A stretch of 17,363 bases of DNA. Origin: Bacillota bacterium. Its GTDB lineage: Bacteria > Bacillota > Clostridia > Clostridiales > Clostridiaceae. Within the stretch, counting starts at the first letter, position 1, and each line of letters starts with the position of its first letter. The stretch is from the NCBI GenBank assembly GCA_030706015.1, contig JAUZPI010000082.1, positions 1 through 17,363 on the forward strand, given 5' to 3'. Shown piece after piece: positions 15,101 through 17,363 of this stretch. The notes beneath the pieces were generated by a model that did not search any database, had not been told where the DNA came from, and worked only from the letters and a program-made list of their open reading frames with translations. The position numbers and the translations under genes were made by a program.

Positions 15101-15127
15101 TCATAACCGGTTTGAAACTATTCTCAT
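15101..15127 (-). CDS. possible 8-residue upstream frame coupled to the TIM-barrel gene
   Basis: ATG 15127 opens MRIVSNRL, whose TGA ends one base before the TIM-barrel ATG. An alternative frame from ATG 15134 gives 23 codons overlapping the same start. Both lie downstream of a strong GGGGAGGTG (15145-15153). Ribosomes loading there could be handed on to ATG 15099. The arrangement is visible; its use is inference. Confidence 0.3.
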   Translation of the reverse strand: MRIVSNRL

Positions 15128-15248
15128 AGCCCATCCCAGCCTTTCACCTCCCCATACCTAATTTATATCATACATTCTAGCTTTTACTTACTTTTTATTT
15201 CTATCTACTTTTTAGCAAACCTAATTATATATTATCACTGTTTTATGT

Positions 15249-15277
15249 ATAATACCATATTGTATTTGTAAACAAAA
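15249..15277 (-). promoter_or_regulatory. candidate promoter of the TIM-barrel/DUF362 operon
   Basis: TATTAT (15249-15254) preceded by TGG is an extended -10 on the minus strand. A weak -35 TTTTGT lies 17 bp upstream (15272-15277). The leader to the ATG at 15099 would be about 140 nt. Confidence 0.35.
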
Positions 15278-15310
15278 TATTACAAATATGTATTAAATCA
15301 TAAAATTAGA

Positions 15311-15377
15311 GGCATGCCTTGGTTCAGCTATTTATATGAAACCTTTTAAGTTTCATAAATATTGACCTCAGCATGCC
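15311..15377 (-). terminator. long imperfect hairpin after the Nudix gene
   Basis: Starting 4 nt after the Nudix stop, the minus strand folds as GGCATGC / GCATGCC at the base, GGTCA / TGAACC with one bulged A in the middle, and ATTTATGAAAC / GTTTCATATAAAT with a 2-nt bulge at the top. The span is 67 nt. The basal arm continues into TCTAATTTTATG, so termination is likely. It is larger than the other terminators here, and a processed or regulatory RNA element is possible. Confidence 0.6.
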
Positions 15378-15381
15378 ATCC

Positions 15382-15927
15382 TTAAAATTTTAATTCACAA
15401 GTACCATTGTCACATCTATAAGCTTTATCTCCTTCATAACGAAGTTCCTTTAATACTTTTCTTACTACTCTTTTACCTATCTCGTCCTCGCACATTTCAC
15501 AAAGTGCATCTTCTAGGTTACTCCAGTCTACCCACTCAACCTCATCTGACTTAGTAATTTCACCATCTACATACTCAGCCATAAACGTTAACATTATCAA
15601 CTCTTTAGAAGCTAAAAATTCACTTCCTAAATATTTAGGCTCCTTAACTGTTATACCTGTTTCTTCTTTTACCTCTCTTATGACAGTTTCCTCTACAGAC
15701 TCACCATTTGAAACGTAACCGGATATAAGTACTTTAGAATTCTTGAATATGTAGCTTTGCCTAAGTAATAAAATCTTATCTTCTTTAACAACAGCTACTA
15801 CTATACATGGTTTTGGAGTATCAAAATACATTATATCATCAGCTGGACAGTATGGTACCCCACCTTCATCCCAGCTATACTTTTCTTCTAGTTTTCTTCC
15901 GCACTTAGGACAATACTCAAATTTCAT
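15382..15927 (-). CDS. Nudix hydrolase with N-terminal zinc-ribbon-like motif
   Basis: A 181-residue Nudix enzyme that hydrolyses a nucleoside diphosphate linked to another moiety. The Nudix box is perfect: G70, E76 and REVKEETGI (84-92), i.e. Gx5Ex7REUxEExGU. The N-terminus CPKCGRK (6-12) and YCP (26-28) looks like the zinc ribbon of NADH pyrophosphatases, but the fourth cysteine is missing (CPADD). The SQPWPF motif of NudC is not seen; YIFKNSKVLISG stands in its place. Four more cysteines lie at 143, 146, 172 and 177. GAGGGGTG 4 nt before ATG 15927 fixes the start. It lies 76 nt after sfsA on the same strand and may be co-transcribed with it. The substrate, NADH or another, is open. Confidence 0.88.
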   Translation of the reverse strand: MKFEYCPKCGRKLEEKYSWDEGGVPYCPADDIMYFDTPKPCIVVAVVKEDKILLLRQSYIFKNSKVLISGYVSNGESVEETVIREVKEETGITVKEPKYLGSEFLASKELIMLTFMAEYVDGEITKSDEVEWVDWSNLEDALCEMCEDEIGKRVVRKVLKELRYEGDKAYRCDNGTCELKF

Positions 15928-16003
15928 AATGCACCCCTCTATTAAGTAAATCTATTTATCATATAAACTAATTATAATTAATGAGTACTATAAAGTACAT
16001 ATG

Positions 16004-16696
16004 TTATAATGATATATTTACCTTTTTGTTCAACGTAATATTCTTCTCATCAACCAGACACTCATAGGCAAAGATATCTACTTCATTACTAAACGCTAAT
16101 CTTAAAGCTTCACCAAATTTTCTATCCATTTCATCATATGGCTTGAAGCACTTAATATTATCCATTTGCATTAAAAATAATACCCCTGCTCCCATATCGG
16201 CGTTCTTCACATCTATCAATTCCAGTAAGTGTTTCCTTCCCCTATCCGTTGGCGCATCAGGAAACTGAGCTAATCCATCTTCTTCAAAGGTAACTCCTTT
16301 CACCTCTAAATAATATGCTTCTCCCTTTTCATTTGAAAGCTTAAAATCAAATCTACTATTCCCGAAAGTTCTTTCTCTGTGTACTATGGTGTATTTTTTT
16401 AATGCATCAATTCTTCCAGCTTTTAATGCCTCTTCTACTACCTTGTTAGGAACTTGGGAATCTATATTAATAAACTTACCTCCTTTATATGCGCCTATTA
16501 AATCATACCTTGTTTTCCTTGCTGGGTTATTTTCTTCTCTTAAAAGTGCTGTACACCCCGGAATTAGTATTTCCTTACACCTTCCTGTGTTCGGAACATG
16601 AACCATTAGTTCTTCACCATTAAGTTTCACATAAGCTTGAAATCTATTAGGACGCTTAATAAATTCGGCTCTTACTACAGTATTCTCTATAAACAT
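16004..16696 (-). CDS. sfsA: SfsA (sugar fermentation stimulation protein)
   Basis: A 230-residue SfsA family protein. Conserved blocks are HVPNTGRCKEIL (33-44), NIDSQVPNKVVEEAL (77-91), GNSRFDFKL (112-120), YYLEVKGVTF (128-137) and FPDAPTDRGRKHL (145-157). The SRFDF...EVKG arrangement matches a PD-(D/E)XK nuclease-like core, and E. coli SfsA was described as DNA-binding and linked to maltose metabolism; the role in Firmicutes is unclear. AAAGG lies 9 nt before ATG 16696. The spacer upstream holds DnaA-box-like repeats. The Nudix gene follows after 76 nt with no strong terminator between. Confidence 0.95.
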   Translation of the reverse strand: MFIENTVVRAEFIKRPNRFQAYVKLNGEELMVHVPNTGRCKEILIPGCTALLREENNPARKTRYDLIGAYKGGKFINIDSQVPNKVVEEALKAGRIDALKKYTIVHRERTFGNSRFDFKLSNEKGEAYYLEVKGVTFEEDGLAQFPDAPTDRGRKHLLELIDVKNADMGAGVLFLMQMDNIKCFKPYDEMDRKFGEALRLAFSNEVDIFAYECLVDEKNITLNKKVNISL

Positions 16697-16770
16697 ACAT
16701 AATTTCCTTTCATTCTAATATTCACATTGATCTTCTAGTTATTCAACTTATCCACAATATCCACAATGCC

Positions 16771-16784
16771 ATATGTTGATAACT
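16771..16784 (+). repeat. direct repeat copy 1, ATATGTTGATAACT
   Basis: This 14-mer recurs exactly at 16877-16890, 106 bp away, close to ten helical turns. Copy 1 lacks the inverted left arm that copy 2 has. Confidence 0.8.
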
Positions 16785-16861
16785 TATTATATATCAATAA
16801 TAGTATATTTTATTCTTAACCCTTATTTATCGGAATTCCATACACATTTTGAAAAACACTC

Positions 16862-16895
16862 ATAATAGTTATTAACATATGTTGATAACTATTAT
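16862..16895. repeat. 34-bp near-perfect palindrome containing repeat copy 2
   Basis: Centred on CATATG (16876-16881), the two 17-nt arms pair everywhere except T16873 with G16884. The right arm holds the 14-mer ATATGTTGATAACT (16877-16890). The arms include inverted DnaA-like 9-mers TTATTAACA and TGTTGATAA. There is no loop and no U-run, so a dimeric protein site or cruciform is more likely than a terminator. Confidence 0.8.
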
Positions 16896-16976
16896 AGATT
16901 TTGTGGATTACTTTACTTAATTTTGTTGACAATTATATCTGTTTTTTATATCTTGTTATGTTGCTAAATATATAAT

Positions 16977-17012
16977 AAAAAAACCTTGCGTCTTATAAAC
17001 GCAAGGTTTTTT
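16977..17012 (-). terminator. terminator of the tRNA cluster
   Basis: Arms CCTTGCGT (16984-16991) and ACGCAAGG (16999-17006), extended by A- and T-runs, form a strong stem with a 7-nt loop. It starts 5 nt after the CCA end of tRNA-Gln and can work in both directions. Confidence 0.9.
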
Positions 17013-17016
17013 ATGG

Positions 17017-17091
17017 TGGCTGGGATGGCAGGATTTGAACCTACGCATGTAGCAGTCAAAGTGCTATGCCTTACCGCTTGGCGACATCCCA
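17017..17091 (-). tRNA. tRNA-Gln (UUG)
   Basis: Cloverleaf on the minus strand with acceptor TGGGATG / CATCCCA, anticodon loop CTTTGAC (TTG), T-loop GGTTCAAATCC and encoded CCA. Last gene of the cluster, just before the terminator. Confidence 0.95.
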
Positions 17092-17102
17092 ATAAATCAA
17101 AA

Positions 17103-17176
17103 TGGAGCGGGTGAAGAGAATCGAACTCTCACAGCCAGCTTGGAAGGCTGGAACTCTACCATTGAGCTACACCCGC
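17103..17176 (-). tRNA. tRNA-Gly (UCC)
   Basis: Acceptor GCGGGTG / CACCCGC, anticodon stem CCAGC / GCTGG with loop CTTCCAA (TCC), T-loop AGTTCGATTCT, encoded CCA. One base separates it from the next tRNA-Gly upstream. Confidence 0.95.
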
Positions 17177-17177
17177 A

Positions 17178-17252
17178 TGGAGCGGAAGACGAGATTCGAA
17201 CTCGCGACGTTCACCTTGGCAAGGTGACGCTCTACCACTGAGCCACTCCCGC
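17178..17252 (-). tRNA. tRNA-Gly (GCC)
   Basis: Acceptor GCGGGAG / CTTCCGC (one G-U pair), anticodon stem TCACC / GGTGA with loop TTGCCAA (GCC), T-loop AGTTCGAATCT, encoded CCA. Confidence 0.95.
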
Positions 17253-17274
17253 AACTATTGATTTGTTTTGTTAA

Positions 17275-17358
17275 TGGTGCAGGTGAAGGGAGTCGAACCC
17301 CCACGCCGTAGGCGCTAGATCCTAAGTCTAGTGCGTCTGCCAATTCCGCCACACCTGC
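17275..17358 (-). tRNA. tRNA-Leu (UAG)
   Basis: Class II tRNA of 84 nt with acceptor GCAGGTG / CACCTGC, anticodon stem CTAGA / TCTAG with loop CTTAGGA (TAG), a long variable arm and encoded CCA. The cluster may continue beyond the right edge, since no promoter is visible upstream of it in the window. Confidence 0.95.
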
Positions 17359-17363
17359 ATAAT

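Larger units (their letters stand above)
16748..16932. other. cluster of DnaA-box-like 9-mers
   Basis: One perfect DnaA box TTATCCACA (16748-16756) is followed at once by ATATCCACA (16757-16765). On the other strand come TGTTGATAA (16774-16782 and 16880-16888), TGTGGATTA (16902-16910) and TGTTGACAA (16924-16932), each one or two bases from the consensus. An AT-rich stretch lies between the groups. It looks like a DnaA-binding region, but dnaA, dnaN and rpmH are not nearby, so a classical oriC is not shown. Confidence 0.5.

Noticed and set aside
16741..16940. Chromosomal origin oriC proper
   Set aside because: DnaA-like boxes are present, but dnaA, dnaN, recF, gyrase genes and rpmH are not in the window; most boxes deviate from the consensus.
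17167..17352. 61-residue minus-strand reading frame beginning MAELADALDLG
   Set aside because: It is a translation across tRNA-Leu and tRNA-Gly; this peptide is a well-known false product of tRNA genes.

Overview
The window reads as chromosomal DNA of a low-GC Firmicute close to Clostridium sensu stricto. The signs are AT-rich spacers, strong GGAGG-type ribosome binding sites, frequent GTG/TTG starts, Rho-independent terminators, sigma-A promoters and clostridial-type protein families. No insertion sequence, phage gene or CRISPR array is visible. The species cannot be named from the sequence alone.

Layout. The left edge stops just inside the 5' end of a 16S rRNA gene on the minus strand. Its promoter, boxA-like leader and processing hairpin fill about 1-170. 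The right edge (17017-17358) holds four minus-strand tRNA genes in the order of transcription Leu(UAG), Gly(GCC), Gly(UCC), Gln(UUG), closed by a strong terminator. Between them most genes lie on the minus strand: a two-domain GNAT acetyltransferase; a membrane-anchored polysaccharide deacetylase; an M32 carboxypeptidase preceded by a 52-residue cysteine-rich mini-protein; a MoxR ATPase / DUF58 / DUF4129-like membrane protein operon; signal peptidase I; a TIM-barrel protein paired with a DUF362 protein; a Nudix hydrolase with a zinc ribbon; and SfsA. Plus-strand genes are a Methyltransf_32-type methyltransferase and a LacI regulator followed by a MATE exporter.

How they may work together. The LacI gene has a perfectly spaced promoter just downstream of an operator-like palindrome. 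A 14-bp perfect palindrome with the same right half (CGCTTTCTTG) sits in front of the MATE gene, so the pair looks like a self-regulated efflux unit; CcpA cre sites are the alternative reading. MoxR, DUF58 and the DUF4129-like membrane protein are stacked with 16-nt and -8-nt junctions and probably form one envelope-linked ATPase machine, here without the usual transglutaminase domain. The TIM-barrel and DUF362 genes share an operon and have unknown chemistry.

The most unusual items are: a DnaA-box-like cluster with a 34-bp near-perfect palindrome and a 14-bp repeat 106 bp away in the sfsA/tRNA spacer; the cysteine-rich mini-protein; very short Shine-Dalgarno-led reading frames just ahead of two genes with poor or odd starts; and a long imperfect hairpin after the Nudix gene. 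I see no clear new defence or mobile system. The rest is mostly conserved housekeeping and accessory chromosome.
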